From the NCBI GenBank assembly GCA_963704295.1, contig OY969884.1:1-64000 (forward strand): a stretch of DNA of 64,000 nucleotides. Reading direction: 5' to 3'. Shown here piece by piece: positions 38,074 through 49,779 of this stretch (the first letter of the stretch is position 1; every line of letters starts with the position of its first letter). A program made the position numbers and the translations under genes. The notes below the pieces were generated by a model. That model was not told the DNA's origin and made no database searches. It saw only the letters and a program-made list of their open reading frames with translations. Source of the stretch: JACCVL01 sp963704295 (GTDB taxonomy: Bacteria > Actinomycetota > Actinomycetes > Propionibacteriales > Nocardioidaceae).

Positions 38074-39210
38074 GTGCGATCGGCAGCCTCTGGTGGAGTG
38101 CCCGGGAGGCCCGGCGAGACCGCTGACCGGGCGTCGGCGCCAGCCGGGCTGGCCGGCTCCGACGGTGCGCTGGCCGCCCGGCATGACGTCGCCCTGCTGG
38201 ATCTGGACGGAGTCGTGTACGTCGGGCCCACCGCTGTCGATGGGGCGGTCGCTCTCCTCGACTCGGCCCGCCGGCTCGGCATGCGGCTCGGATACATCAC
38301 GAACAACGCCTCCCGTACGCCCGCGACCGTCGCCGCCCACCTGCGCGATCTCGGCCTGACCCTCGACGACGGCGACGTCGTGACCTCAGCGCAGGCCGCC
38401 GCCCGCATGGTCGCTGCCCGCGTCCCGGCCGGCGCACGGGTGCTGGTCGTCGGAGGCGAGGGGTTGGTGCGCGCGCTGGGCGAGCACGGCCTTCGCGCGG
38501 TCGGTTCGCTGGACGACCAGCCGGCGGCGGTCGTCCAGGGATTCGCCCCCACGGTGGGCTGGGCGCAGCTCGCCGAGGGCGCGTACGCGGTCGCGGCCGG
38601 CCTGCCGTGGATCGCCAGCAACCTGGACCGCACCGTTCCGACCGCTCGCGGTCGGGCACCTGGCAACGGGACGCTGGTGGCCGCCGTCGCCGCCGCGACC
38701 GGGGCCGAGCCTCTGGTAGCCGGCAAGCCGGAGCCCGCGCTGCTGGAGGAGTCGGTGCTCCGGATGGAGGCAACCGACCCACTGATGGTGGGGGACCGGC
38801 TCGACACCGACATCAGTGGCGCCGTCCGCTACGGCATGCCGTCGCTGCTGGTGCTGACCGGCGTCACCTCGCTGGACCAGCTGTGCCGGGCGGTGCCAGA
38901 GGAGCGGCCGGACTACGTCGCCCCGGACCTGAGCGGCCTGCTGGTGCCGCACCCCTCGGTGCAGGTGGACGAGGGCCAGTCATCGTGTGCCGGGTGGACG
39001 GCGCGGGTCGTCGACGGTCGGATTCAGGTCGATGGGCCGGCCGACTCCGAGGACGCCGGGGTCGGGGCGCTCCGGGTGGTGGTGAGCGCGGCCTGGCGGG
39101 CCTATGACGGCGGCACGCCCGACATCGACGTTGCCCCCGCAGCCGCCGTGCTGCGGGACACTGTGCCGGTGTCGTCGTACGCCCGTGACGCAGGGACGAG
39201 GAGCCGCTGA
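38074..39210 (+). CDS. HAD-IIA phosphatase, NagD-like
   Basis: A 378-residue hydrolase of the haloacid dehalogenase superfamily. Motif I is ALLDLDGVVYVGP near residue 47, with the catalytic Asp pair. Motif II is GYITNNASRTP, motif III the Lys in AGKPEPALLEES and motif IV VGDRLDTDISGA. The IIA cap between motifs II and III supports a NagD/p-nitrophenylphosphatase-like enzyme. Its C-terminal about 90 residues are an extra actinobacterial region. The substrate is unknown. The GTG start is approximate; the first 30 residues are low in complexity. Confidence 0.87.
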   Translation: MRSAASGGVPGRPGETADRASAPAGLAGSDGALAARHDVALLDLDGVVYVGPTAVDGAVALLDSARRLGMRLGYITNNASRTPATVAAHLRDLGLTLDDGDVVTSAQAAARMVAARVPAGARVLVVGGEGLVRALGEHGLRAVGSLDDQPAAVVQGFAPTVGWAQLAEGAYAVAAGLPWIASNLDRTVPTARGRAPGNGTLVAAVAAATGAEPLVAGKPEPALLEESVLRMEATDPLMVGDRLDTDISGAVRYGMPSLLVLTGVTSLDQLCRAVPEERPDYVAPDLSGLLVPHPSVQVDEGQSSCAGWTARVVDGRIQVDGPADSEDAGVGALRVVVSAAWRAYDGGTPDIDVAPAAAVLRDTVPVSSYARDAGTRSR

Positions 39211-39445
39211 TGGACCCCGACGAGCCGGACCGTCCCGAGGATCCGGCACCGGCCACCGAGCCGGATGCCGTGGGAGGGCCTGCAGAAGTCGCGGATCGTG
39301 ACCTTCCCGGGGGGGTGGTCGAGCGCACCGAGGAGCGGTTGGCCGGGCTCGATGACAAGCCGGTGGACGAGCATCTGGCCATCTACGACGCGGTGCTGCG
39401 CGATCTCGGGGACGCGCTGGCCGGCGCGACCGACCACCAGGACTG

Positions 39446-39446
<1 letters not shown>
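39210..39446 (+). CDS. Small acidic protein of unknown function
   Basis: A 78-residue protein. The first half is rich in Asp, Glu and Pro (MDPDEPDRPEDPAPATEPDA). The second half is a predicted helix, RTEERLAGLDDKPVDEHLAI followed by YDAVLRDLGDALAGA. It overlaps the phosphatase stop and the tlyA start by one base each, which supports it being a real gene in a tight operon. Similar small proteins precede tlyA in other actinobacteria. I know of no function. Confidence 0.78.
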
Positions 39447-40266
<820 letters not shown>

Positions 40267-40270
<4 letters not shown>

Positions 40271-41199
40271 CCGGAACCGCTCGGCGAGTCCTCGTGGTCG
40301 CGCACACCGGCCGAGAAGACGCCAGGATCGCCGCCCAACGGCTCTGCGCCCAGCTGACCAGCGCCGGGGTCGGCGTCCGCCTGCTCAAGGAGGAGACCGA
40401 CGCGCTACGGGTCGACCCACGCTTCGTCGCCGAGTCGGTGGACACCGGACCGGCGTCGGCGGACGGCTGTGAGCTGGCCATCGTGCTCGGCGGCGACGGG
40501 ACCATCCTGCGCGGCGCCGAGCTGGCCCGTCCGGCGGGCGTCCCGCTGCTCGGCGTGAACCTCGGCCACGTCGGATTCCTCGCCGAGGCCGAGTCCGACG
40601 ACCTCGACACCACCGTCGACATGGTCGTGCATCGCCGGTGGACCGTCGAAGAGCGGCTCACCGTGGACGTCACCGTGACCTGTGACGGCGAGGTCGTGCA
40701 CGAGTGCTGGGCGCTGAACGAGGCCAGTGTGGAGAAGGCATCCCGGCAGCGGATGCTCGAGGTCGTCGTCGCCGTCGACGACCGGCCGTTGTCCCGATGG
40801 AGCGGCGACGGGGTGGTGTGCGCGACCCCGACCGGCTCCACCGCCTATGCGTTCAGCGCCGGCGGCCCGATCGTGTGGCCGGAGCTCAGTGCGCTGCTGC
40901 TCGTCCCGCTCAGCGCGCACGCACTCTTCGCCCGGCCGCTGGTGGTGGCCCAGCACTCGACCATCGCGGTCGACCTGGTCGCGGACGCGCCCGGTGTCGG
41001 GGTGCTGTGGTGTGACGGGCGGCGAACCTACGAGCTTCCCCGGGGAGCGCGGATCCAGGTGCGGGCCGGCCGACGGCCGGTGCTGCTCGCCCGGCTGCAC
41101 CAGGCACCCTTCACCGACCGACTGGTCCGCAAGTTCGGCCTGCCGGTGGCGGGCTGGCGGGGCCAGAACGCGGCCGCGCGCACCGGCACCGAGGCCTGA
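40267..41199 (+). CDS. nadK: NAD kinase
   Basis: Phosphorylates NAD to NADP. The 310-residue cytosolic enzyme has the diacylglycerol-kinase-like GGDG motif in IVLGGDGTILRGAELA, VNLGHVGFLAEAE, WALNEASVEKASRQRML and CATPTGSTAYAFSAGGPIV (conserved NE and TGS blocks). The order tlyA-nadK-recN is standard in actinobacteria. GTG start overlaps the tlyA stop, so expression is coupled. Confidence 0.96.
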
Positions 41200-41201
41200 G
41201 C

Positions 41202-42932
41202 GTGTGGGAGGAGCTTCGACTGCGGCGGCTCGGTGTCATCGACGAGGCGGAGCTGGCCCTCGATCCCGGCTTCACCGTCGTCACCGGCGAGACCGGGGCG
41301 GGCAAGACCATGCTGGTCACGGCGCTCGGCCTGTTGCGCGGCGGCAGGGCCGATCCCGGCCTGGTGCGCCGCGGAGCCGACCAGGCGCGGGTGGAGGCTC
41401 GGGTCTGCGTCGAGGGGCAGGGCGAGGCCCGCCGGTTGGTCGACGAGGCCGGCGGCGAGGTCGAGGACGCCGTTGTGATCGTGGCCCGCACCCTCGGCGC
41501 GGGCGGCCGCTCCCGGGCGCACCTGGGCGGCGCCTCGGTGCCGGCCGCCGTGCTCGCCGGGCTCGGTGACCTGCTGGTCGCGGTGCACGGGCAGTCCGAC
41601 CAGCTGCGCTTGCGTCGGCCGGGCGCGCAGCGGGAGGCTCTGGACCGCTTCGCCGGCGGCCCGGTCGTCAACCTCCTGGCCCGTTATCGACCTGCGTACC
41701 AGCGGCTGACCGCGCTCCGCCGCGAGCTCGACGAGCTGCGCCGCGCCGCCGCCGAGCGGGCCCGAGAGATCGAGCTGCTCCGGGCCGGGCTCGACGAGAT
41801 CGCTGCCGTGGGGCCGGAGGACGGCGAGGGTGAGGCGCTGCTGCAGGAGGAGGGCCGGCTGGCACACGCCGAGGGGTTGCGGGCCGCGGCCGCCGAGGCA
41901 CGCGCGGCCCTCTCCGGAGACGCCGGCGAGGTGCTCGGCTCGGCCGATGCGCTCGAGCTGCTGGCCCGAGCGCGGGCCGCCCTCGATGCCGTCCGCCAGC
42001 ACGACCCGACCGTCGCGAGCCTGGCCGACCGAGCGGCGGAGCTGGCCTACGCGAGCACCGACCTGGCCGCCGACCTGGCCGGCTACGCCGACGGCGTCGA
42101 CATCGACCCGGTCCGGCTGGCCGTGGTCCAGGAGCGTCGGGCGGTCCTGACCGCCCTGACCCGCAGGTACGGACCGACGCTTGCCGACGTGTTGCGCTGG
42201 GCGGAGCAGGGAGCGGTCCGACTCGGGCGGCTCGAGCAGGCCGACGACACGATCGCGGCGCTCGAGACCGACGGGGAGCGGCTGCTCCGCCAGCTGCGCG
42301 AGTTCGCCGACGAGCTCACCCGCGCCCGGCAGGAGGCCGCCGGTCGGCTGGCGGAGGAGGTGACGGCCGAGCTGCACGCGTTGGCCATGCCGAACGCCCG
42401 GTTCGTGGTCCAGGTCACCCCCACGGTCGAGCCGGGAGCCGACGCGCCGACCGGCCGTCGGCTGGGTCCCGATGGTGCCGACGACATCGAGCTGCTGCTC
42501 GCCGCGAACACGGGTGCGGACCCGCGGCCGCTGGCGCGGGGGGCCAGTGGCGGGGAGCTGTCCCGGGTGATGCTGGCGTTGGAGGTGGCGCTCGCAACCA
42601 CGAGCAGCGTGCCCACCTTCGTCTTCGACGAGGTGGACGCCGGCATCGGTGGCCGCGCGGCGGTCGAGGTGGGCCGACGGCTGGCCCGGCTGGCCCGGCA
42701 CGCCCAGGTCCTCGCGGTGACCCACCTGCCGCAGGTCGCCGCGTTCGCGGACCGGCACTATGTCGTGGACAAGTCCGACGCTGGGACGGTCACGACCAGC
42801 GGAGTCCGTGCGCTGGACGGCGAGGACCGGGTGCGGGAGCTGTCCCGCATGCTCGCCGGACTCGACGGCTCCGCCGCGGCAGCGGCACATGCCGAGGAGC
42901 TGTTGGACCTGGCCGCGGCCGAGCGCCGGTGA
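41202..42932 (+). CDS. recN: DNA repair protein RecN
   Basis: An SMC-like ATPase acting at double-strand breaks. The 576-residue protein starts with the Walker A motif VVTGETGAGKTMLVTALGLL near residue 25. Long coiled-coil arms (about 155-350) follow, then the ABC signature GASGGELSRVMLALEVAL and Walker B TFVFDEVDAGIGGRAAVEVG. HLPQVAAFADRHYVVDK comes near the C-terminus. It starts two bases after nadK at a GTG (WEELRLRRLGVIDEAEL is the family N-terminus). Confidence 0.96.
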   Translation: MWEELRLRRLGVIDEAELALDPGFTVVTGETGAGKTMLVTALGLLRGGRADPGLVRRGADQARVEARVCVEGQGEARRLVDEAGGEVEDAVVIVARTLGAGGRSRAHLGGASVPAAVLAGLGDLLVAVHGQSDQLRLRRPGAQREALDRFAGGPVVNLLARYRPAYQRLTALRRELDELRRAAAERAREIELLRAGLDEIAAVGPEDGEGEALLQEEGRLAHAEGLRAAAAEARAALSGDAGEVLGSADALELLARARAALDAVRQHDPTVASLADRAAELAYASTDLAADLAGYADGVDIDPVRLAVVQERRAVLTALTRRYGPTLADVLRWAEQGAVRLGRLEQADDTIAALETDGERLLRQLREFADELTRARQEAAGRLAEEVTAELHALAMPNARFVVQVTPTVEPGADAPTGRRLGPDGADDIELLLAANTGADPRPLARGASGGELSRVMLALEVALATTSSVPTFVFDEVDAGIGGRAAVEVGRRLARLARHAQVLAVTHLPQVAAFADRHYVVDKSDAGTVTTSGVRALDGEDRVRELSRMLAGLDGSAAAAAHAEELLDLAAAERR

Positions 42933-43009
42933 GGGGTCCGGTGACCGACCCGCCGGGCCGTTCGCGCTGACCGGGACGGGTCGGCCTGCGTGGCAGGATG
43001 GGCCGGGTC

Positions 43010-44191
43010 ATGAGGCTCTCCCCGCTGCGTCGCACCCGGACCAAGGATGCGCTCGCGATCACCGGCGTGGTCCGCCTCGACCGCCGGACCACGAATCTGG
43101 CTCGGCGGCTCCGCCCGGGCGACATCGCGGTCATCGATCACATCGACCTGGACCGGGCCAGCGCCGAGGTGCTCGTCGGCTGCCGGGTGGCGGCCGTCGT
43201 CAACGCGGTCGAGTCGGTGTCGGGTCGCTACCCCAACCTCGGCCCTGAGATCGTCGTCGCCGCCGGCATCCCGCTGCTCGACGCCGTGGGTCGAGACGCA
43301 TTCGCGGCCCTGCATGAGGGGGACCGGGTCCGGCTCGACGGGGACCGGGTGTACCGCGGGGACACGTTGGTGGCGCATGGGCGACTGCTCGATACGGAGG
43401 CGGTGCAGGCGCTCACCGCGCGCGCTCGCGAAGGCCTGTCCGCGCAGCTCGAGGCGTTCTCGCTGGACACGATGGAGTTTATCCGCCGGGAGCGGGACCT
43501 GCTGCTGGACGGCGTCGGTGTTCCAGACATCCGCACGCCGCTGGAGCAGCGGCACGTCGTGCTGGTGGCCAGAGGCTACGACTACAGCGAGGACCTGCGC
43601 ACGCTCCGGCCGTACCTCCGCGAGCACCGGCCGGTGCTGGTGGGCATCGACGGGGGCGCCGACGCACTCGTCGAGGCGGGGCTGCGGCCGGACCTGGTGG
43701 TCGGCGACACGGACACCATGTCCGAGGAGGTGCTGCGTAGCGGCGCGGAGATCGTGCTGCACACCGATCGAGACGGGCGGGCGCCGGCGAGGCAACGGCT
43801 GGAGCGGCTCGGGGTGGAGGCGGTGGTCTTTCCGGCCACCGGCACCAGCGAGGACGTCGCCATGCTGCTCGCCGACTCCAAGGGAGCCGGGCTGATCGTC
43901 ACGGTGGGCACGCACGCGACCCTGGTGGAGTTCCTGGACCGGGGTCGGTCCGGCATGGCCAGCAGCTTCCTCACCCGGCTCCGGGTCGGGCCCAAGCTCG
44001 TCGACGCCAAAGGCGTCAGCCGGATCTACACCCGCCAGATCCGTAGCTGGCAGCTGATGCTGCTCGTCGTCTCCGCGTTGGTCGCGCTACTGGTTGCGGT
44101 GGCGGCCACGCCGGCCGGGGAGCAGTGGTTCGACGCACTCCGCGCGAGTTGGAACGACATCGTCACGTTCTTCGGGGACCTTCTGCCGTGA
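43010..44191 (+). CDS. steA: SteA-like cytokinetic membrane protein
   Basis: A 393-residue protein with a thiamin-pyrophosphokinase-like cytosolic core (GIDGGADALVEAGLRPDLVV and GDTDTMSEEVL motifs). One C-terminal membrane helix (LMLLVVSALVALLVAVAATP) is followed by a short outside tail. This is the architecture of Corynebacterium SteA, which with SteB controls septal peptidoglycan splitting. Membrane attachment and adjacency to steB agree. The ATG at 43010 is preferred over a GTG/ATG four codons upstream, because MRLSPLRRT is the usual family start. Confidence 0.86.
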   Translation: MRLSPLRRTRTKDALAITGVVRLDRRTTNLARRLRPGDIAVIDHIDLDRASAEVLVGCRVAAVVNAVESVSGRYPNLGPEIVVAAGIPLLDAVGRDAFAALHEGDRVRLDGDRVYRGDTLVAHGRLLDTEAVQALTARAREGLSAQLEAFSLDTMEFIRRERDLLLDGVGVPDIRTPLEQRHVVLVARGYDYSEDLRTLRPYLREHRPVLVGIDGGADALVEAGLRPDLVVGDTDTMSEEVLRSGAEIVLHTDRDGRAPARQRLERLGVEAVVFPATGTSEDVAMLLADSKGAGLIVTVGTHATLVEFLDRGRSGMASSFLTRLRVGPKLVDAKGVSRIYTRQIRSWQLMLLVVSALVALLVAVAATPAGEQWFDALRASWNDIVTFFGDLLP

Positions 44192-45141
44192 TCGACTTCC
44201 GCTACCACGTGATCTCTCTCGTGGCGATCTTCTTCGCGCTCGCCGCCGGGGTCGCGCTCGGAGCCGGACCGCTCCAGGGCACCCTCACCGAGGGACTGGC
44301 CGACCGGGCCGAGCAGGACCGCTTGGACAAGGAGCAGTTGCGCACCGAGCTCGAGTCCTCCCAGGACCGGATCTCGTTTGCCGACAGCTATGCCGGCGAC
44401 ACGGCGGCGGCGGTGTTGGGGTCTTCGCTGGCGGGCCGGCCGGTGAGCCTATTGACGCTGCCGGGTGCCGACCTGGGCGACGTCCGCGCGGTCCGCGACG
44501 CCGTGATCGCCGCCGACGGCACCGTGGTGTCCACCGTCAGCCTGACCCAGGAACTGCTGGACCCGGCGAACCGGCAGTTGGCCGAGGGGCTGGCTCAACA
44601 GGTCCTCGACGGGGTCGACGGCGTCCCCGCCGCCGACGGAGCGGTCAGCTACGAGCTGCTGGGCGCCGCGATGGCCCGGGCGTTCCTGACCCGCGACGAC
44701 AAACCCGTCGTCCAGGACAACGACGCCAACGGCATCGAGGCAGCGCTCACCGAGGCGGGCTTCATCACCATCGACAGCGAGGTGGACCGGCGGGCGGAGC
44801 TGGCGCTCGTCGTCGGCGGTGACCCTGCCGCGGACGCGCCCGAGGGTCAGCCCGAGGTGGCGGCGGAGATCGCCGGCGCGCTGGACGCGGGGTCGTTGGG
44901 CACGGTCGTCGCCGGCACCGCGGCCTCGGCCCGTGCCGGCGTGGTCCAAGCCGTCCGCGACGGTGAGGTCGGGGACGAGGTGTCCAGCGTGGACGTCGTG
45001 GACCTCGCCGCCGGCCGAGTGGTGACGGTGCTCGCCCTGGCCGAGCAGGGTCGGGCCGGCGTCGGGCACTACGGGCAGACCGACGCCGAGGACGGCGCCG
45101 TGCCGGAACGGGCGGCCGCATCCGGGACCGGCGGGTCCTGA
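44188..45141 (+). CDS. steB: SteB/MctB-like envelope protein
   Basis: A 317-residue protein starting MIDFRYHVISLVAIFFALAA, a cytosolic FRYHVIS tag followed by one membrane helix, then a mostly extracytoplasmic region with a coiled coil (about 35-70). This is the Pfam copper-transporter/MctB family named after mycobacterial Rv1698. In Corynebacterium the equivalent SteB acts with SteA in daughter-cell separation, which fits the neighbour here better than copper export. The GTG start overlaps steA by four bases. The C-terminus is acidic and Gly-rich. Confidence 0.86.
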   Translation: MIDFRYHVISLVAIFFALAAGVALGAGPLQGTLTEGLADRAEQDRLDKEQLRTELESSQDRISFADSYAGDTAAAVLGSSLAGRPVSLLTLPGADLGDVRAVRDAVIAADGTVVSTVSLTQELLDPANRQLAEGLAQQVLDGVDGVPAADGAVSYELLGAAMARAFLTRDDKPVVQDNDANGIEAALTEAGFITIDSEVDRRAELALVVGGDPAADAPEGQPEVAAEIAGALDAGSLGTVVAGTAASARAGVVQAVRDGEVGDEVSSVDVVDLAAGRVVTVLALAEQGRAGVGHYGQTDAEDGAVPERAAASGTGGS

Positions 45142-45181
45142 CCCTCCGCGCGTCGGCCGCCCGGCGCGCGACGGGTCGCTG

Positions 45182-45187
45182 ATACGG
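45182..45187 (+). promoter_or_regulatory. Probable -10 box of pyrG
   Basis: TACGGT lies 73 bases before the pyrG start in the 119-base gap after steB. A small hairpin, CTGAG-CGTCCGC-CTCAG, follows in the predicted leader. The assignment rests on a single hexamer. Confidence 0.35.
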
Positions 45188-45260
45188 TGAAACCCCGTGG
45201 AGGCCTGAGCGTCCGCCTCAGCACCGCCCGAGCACCGTCCTCGACCACGGGAGCCCACTG

Positions 45261-46993
<1,733 letters not shown>

Positions 46994-46997
<4 letters not shown>

Positions 46998-47656
46998 CTC
47001 AGCACCCGCACCACCCGAAGCACCCGCGGCTGCCGGGGGGACTGTGGCAGCCAGGCACCGAGCTCGCCGACACCGGGGAGCGGTGGGAGGTGGTGGCCAG
47101 CAGTTCCCGTTTCGACGGCGGGTTCATCGGCGTCCGGGAGGACACCGTCCGCAGTCCCGCCGGTGACGACTTCGACCGGTTGGTGGTCGAGCACCAGGGG
47201 GCGGTCGGGGTGCTGGCGCTCGACGACGAGGACCGCGTGCTGCTGCTCCGGCAGTACCGGCACGCGGTCGGCCGACGACTGCTCGAGCTGCCGGCCGGGA
47301 TCCTCGACATCGACGGCGAGTCAGCGACCGAGGCGGTGGCGCGCGAGCTGACCGAGGAGACCGACGTCGTCGCCGCGGACCTCGAGCCACTGATCGAGGT
47401 CTGGTCCTCGCCCGGCATGACCGAGGAGCACTGGCAGCTGTTCGTCGGACGCGACCTGCGACCGGCCGGGCGGAGCCGAGCCTCCGAGCGGCAGCACGAG
47501 GAGGCCCACCTGGAGGTCGTGTGGGCGCCGCTGCACGAGGCCGTCGCGGCCGTCCTGGACGGTCGGATCAGCGACTCGATGGCGGTCATCGGGCTGCTGG
47601 CCCTGTGGACGCAGCGCGGCCGACGCGACAGCCCCGGCCCCCCCGTGCCAGAGTGA
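46994..47656 (+). CDS. NUDIX hydrolase, ADP-ribose pyrophosphatase type
   Basis: A 220-residue enzyme predicted to hydrolyse ADP-ribose or a similar nucleoside diphosphate sugar. The Nudix box starts GILDIDGESATEAVARELTEE (shown as its first part to 20 residues: ILDIDGESATEAVARELTEE) and continues with TDV. VRSPAGDDFDRLVVEHQGAV upstream and LRQYRHAVGRRLLELPAG are typical of the ADPRase branch. GTG start overlaps pyrG by four bases; the pyrG-nudix-xerD order is common in actinobacteria. Confidence 0.92.
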
Positions 47657-47661
47657 CCGGC

Positions 47662-48779
47662 GTGAAGATCGCAATCCCCAGGGAAGTCAAGAATCACGAG
47701 TACCGGGTGGCCATCACCCCGGCCGGAACGCACGAGCTGGTACGGCACGGGCACGAGGTGTACGTGGAGCGGGAGGCGGGGTTCGGCTCGTCCATCCCCG
47801 ACGCGGACTTCACCGCCGCCGGCGCGACCATGTTGCCGACGGCCGACGACGTGTGGGCCACCGGTGACCTGGTGCTCAAGGTCAAGGAGCCGGTGGAGGA
47901 GGAGTACCACCGGATGCGGGCCGGACAGACCCTGTTCACCTACCTGCACCTGGCGGCCTCGAAGGAGTGCACGACGGCACTGCTCGATCACGAGGTGACC
48001 GGCATCGCCTACGAGACCGTGCAGACCCCCGACGGCGCCCTGCCCCTGCTGGCGCCGATGAGCGAGGTCGCGGGCCGGCTGGCGCCCCAGGCCGGCGCCT
48101 ACCACCTGATGCGTCAGGGCGGCGGGCGAGGCGTCTTGATGGGGGGAGTGTCAGGCGTCTACGCCGCCAAGGTGGTCGTGATCGGCGCCGGTGTCTCCGG
48201 CATGAACGCCGCGGCGATCGCGCTCGGGATGCAGGCCGAGGTGCTGCTGCTGGACCGCAACATCGAGAAGCTGCGGCAGGCGGATCGGATCTACCAGGGG
48301 CACCTGCAGACGGTCGCCTCGAACACCTACGAGGTGGAGCGCGCGGTGCTTGGATGCCGACCTTGTCATCGGAGCGGTGCTGGTGCCCGGTGCGAAGGCG
48401 CCGACTCTGGTCAGCAACGACCTGGTGTCCCGGATGAAGTCGGGGGCGGTGCTGGTGGACATCTCGATCGACCAGGGCGGCTGCTTCGAGGACTCCCGAC
48501 CGACCACGCACGCGGACCCGACCTATCCGGTGCACGACTCGGTCTTCTACTGCGTGGCGAACATGCCGGGTGCCGTCCCGCACACCTCGACCTACGCGCT
48601 CACCAACGTCACGTTGCCGTACGCGCTGGCGCTGGCGGACAAGGGCTGGAAGCAGGCGCTGCAGGGACGACGAGAGCCTGGCCCACGGACTGAACACCTA
48701 CGCCGGCTCGCTGACCAACGAACCGGTCGCAGCGGCGCACGGGCGGGAGTGCCTGGCGCTGGACGAGGTGCTGGCCTGA
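47662..48779 (+). pseudogene. ald: Alanine dehydrogenase, interrupted by two +1 frame changes
   Basis: Alanine dehydrogenase interconverts alanine and pyruvate plus ammonia with NAD. Three collinear segments give a full family protein. The first runs VKIAIPREVKNHEYRVAITP to the Rossmann motif VVVIGAGVSGMNAAAIALGM and on to ASNTYEVERAVL. The second reads from DADLVIGAVLVPGAKAPTLV to ALADKGWKQAL, the third from DDESLAHGLNTYAGSL to ALDEVLA. One extra base lies at about 48350-48353 (GCTTGGAT reads through as CTGGAT) and another at about 48662-48665 (CTGCAGGGAC). Removing both gives about 371 residues, exactly the normal length. No residue motif is missing, so sequence error is more likely than real decay. 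Confidence 0.85.
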
Positions 48780-48788
48780 CCGGCGCGG

Positions 48789-49743
48789 GTTGCTCCCTCC
48801 GTCGCCGAGGCGGTCTCGTCCTTCCTCGACCACCTCACCGTCGAGCGTGGCCTCGCCCGCAACAGCGTCACCTCGTACCGCCGCGACCTCCGCCGCTACC
48901 TCGACTACCTCGCGGACGTGCGGAGTCGACGACGTCGAACACGTCGGCGAGGCGCACGTCGCGGGCTTCCTCGCCCGGCTCCGGGCGGGTGACGAGAGCC
49001 ACCAGCCGCTGTCGGCCAGCAGCGCCGCGCGCGCGGTGGTCGCCGTGCGCGGCCTGCACCGGTTCTGCCTGCGCGAGGGCGCCGCCAGCACCGACGCCGC
49101 GGCGACCGTGCGCCCGCCCCGCCCGCCCCGGCGACTGCCGAAGGCGCTGCCGGTCGACGACGTGGCCGCCATCCTGGCCGCGGCGGGGGCACCCGGCACC
49201 GCCCTCGCACTGCGGGACCGGGCTCTGCTCGAGGTGCTGTACGGCACCGGCGCGCGGATCTCCGAGGCGGTCGGTCTGGATGTCGACGACCTGGAGCTCG
49301 ACCCGGTCGATGACCCCGCTGCCGCGCCGGAGGGCGCCGTGCGGTTGCGCGGGAAGGGCGGCACCGAACGGGTGGTCCCGGTCGGCTCCTACGCGGTGGC
49401 CGCGGTGCAGGCGTACCTGGTGCGGGCTCGCCCACAGCTGGTCGGGCTGGGCGCCGGCACCGCGGCCGTGTTCGTGAACGCCCGCGGCGGACGGCTGTCC
49501 CGGCAGAGCGCGTGGACGGTCCTGGCCCGTGCGGCCGACCGCGCAGGCATCACCGCCAACGTGTCCCCGCACACGCTGCGGCACAGCTTCGCCACTCACC
49601 TGCTCGACGGCGGAGCCGACGTGCGCGTCGTGCAGGAGCTGCTCGGCCACGCCTCCGTCACCACCACGCAGGTCTACACGCTGGTCACGGTGGACAAGCT
49701 CCGGGAGGTCTACGCCGCGGCGCACCCCCGTGCCCAGGCGTGA
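48789..49743 (+). pseudogene. xerD: Tyrosine recombinase XerD-like, one +1 frame change and no start codon
   Basis: The site-specific recombinase resolves chromosome dimers at dif. The N-terminal SAM-like domain begins APSVAEAVSSFLDHLTVERG in one frame. After an extra base near 48912-48921 the rest continues in the next frame with GVDDVEHVGEAHVAGFL. The catalytic domain is intact: Arg in GTGARISEAVGLD, HTLRHSFATHLL (HxxR), LGHASVTTTQVYT (His and Tyr nucleophile). Corrected length is about 317 residues, normal for XerD. The expected GTG start reads GTT at 48789, and no other start precedes it in frame after the ald stop. Together with the ald changes this suggests poor sequence here. Confidence 0.82.
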
Positions 49744-49779
49744 CCGGCCACCCGGCCCCCGGCGCCTGGTCGCGACCGG

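Noticed and set aside
48350..49477. Treating the middle frame of ald as its own gene running into xerD
   Set aside because: After about 48665 this frame turns to low-complexity Arg/Pro sequence, while the true ald C-terminus continues in another frame.
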